Below are positions 25,827-26,058 of a DNA stretch of 26,058 nucleotides, one piece after another (the stretch's first letter is position 1; the number at the start of each line of letters is the position of its first letter). The notes beneath the pieces were generated by a model. The model was not told the origin of the DNA. It ran no database searches and saw only the letters and a list, made by a program, of their open reading frames with translations. A program made the position numbers and the translations under genes. The stretch comes from SAT2750 sp964476375 (GTDB lineage: Bacteria; Planctomycetota; Planctomycetia; Pirellulales; Pirellulaceae). The stretch spans positions 1 through 26,058 of the forward strand of contig CAYYZW010000198.1 of assembly GCA_964476375.1 (NCBI GenBank). Direction: 5' to 3'.

Positions 25827-26058
25827 ATGAAGAAAACCCAGGTGTTTATCGTTGCCAGTCTTGCTTTCCTGGTGTCCGTTCCACTTTCCGCCGCACACCG
25901 GATTCTTTTACAGGGAAATAACAAGCTGGCGATCGTGGAGCCGGACGGGGAGATTAGCTGGGAGATGCCTTGGGGCGGTATTCACGATCTCCATGTCCTG
26001 AAGAATGGCCATGTGATGGTTCAACAGCAGAACCGGAAGGTGGTGGATATTGATCCTG
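25827..26058 (+). CDS. Secreted propeller-like protein, partial
   Basis: The first 77 residues of a protein that runs off the window. A signal peptide (MKKTQVFIVASLAFLVSVPLSAA) is followed by repeating strands of propeller type: HRILLQGNNKLAIVEPDG, then ISWEMPWGGIHDLHVLKNGH, then VMVQQQNRKVVDIDP. The 'strand, DG, W' rhythm resembles PQQ-binding-like or arylsulfotransferase-like beta-propellers; the exact family cannot be fixed from this piece. CGGGAG lies about 9 nt before the ATG and a TATAAT box further upstream. Confidence 0.7.
   Translation, partial: MKKTQVFIVASLAFLVSVPLSAAHRILLQGNNKLAIVEPDGEISWEMPWGGIHDLHVLKNGHVMVQQQNRKVVDIDP

Overview
The window looks like a piece of a Planctomycetota chromosome. 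The signs are moderately high GC, three DUF1501 proteins with twin-arginine signals starting MLT, M81 (MlrC-like) metallopeptidases, TPR lipoproteins, a TMTC-like GT-C/TPR membrane protein, a planctomycete-style nuclease with a C-terminal Cys tail, and frequent GTG and TTG starts. Genus cannot be resolved from sequence alone. No rRNA, tRNA, CRISPR array, integrase or transposase was seen.

Layout, left to right. 1-862 (-): a zinc-ribbon P-loop NTPase cut by the window edge. 863-1375: a long non-coding gap with a perfect 16-bp palindrome. 1376-2506 (+): a secreted beta-barrel porin ending at a strong terminator. 2735-4159 (+): a small ABM-fold monooxygenase and a membrane-anchored SGNH hydrolase. 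9452-4180 (-): a tight five-gene operon with an SDR, a GT2 polyprenyl-phosphate-type glycosyltransferase, two more SDR sugar-nucleotide enzymes and a GT-C/TPR membrane glycosyltransferase. It looks like a complete small pathway that makes a sugar, loads it on a lipid carrier and transfers it outside the cytoplasm. 9655-10692 (+): a multi-pass membrane protein that meets the first DUF1501 gene at a shared CTAG.

10689-14505 (-) holds DUF1501 copy 1, broken by an in-frame TAG, and a secreted S9 peptidase. 14768-16207 (+) is DUF1501 copy 2, intact. 17431-16243 (-) is a zinc-ribbon protein followed by a lipoprotein. 17716-24267 (+) carries a short TPR gene that may be frameshifted, an M81 protein, a secreted thermonuclease-like protein, a TPR lipoprotein, a second M81 protein and a D-aminoacylase-like amidohydrolase. 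25660-24279 (-) is DUF1501 copy 3, broken by a one-base deficit in an A6 run. 25827-26058 (+) is the start of a secreted propeller-like protein.

The right half reads as peptide and amide catabolism: an exported S9 peptidase plus cytoplasmic M81 enzymes, one of them next to a D-aminoacylase homologue. The points most worth checking are the two different lesions in two of the three DUF1501 genes, the edge NTPase, the self-contained glycosylation operon, and the M81/amidohydrolase pair with a changed metal-ligand position.
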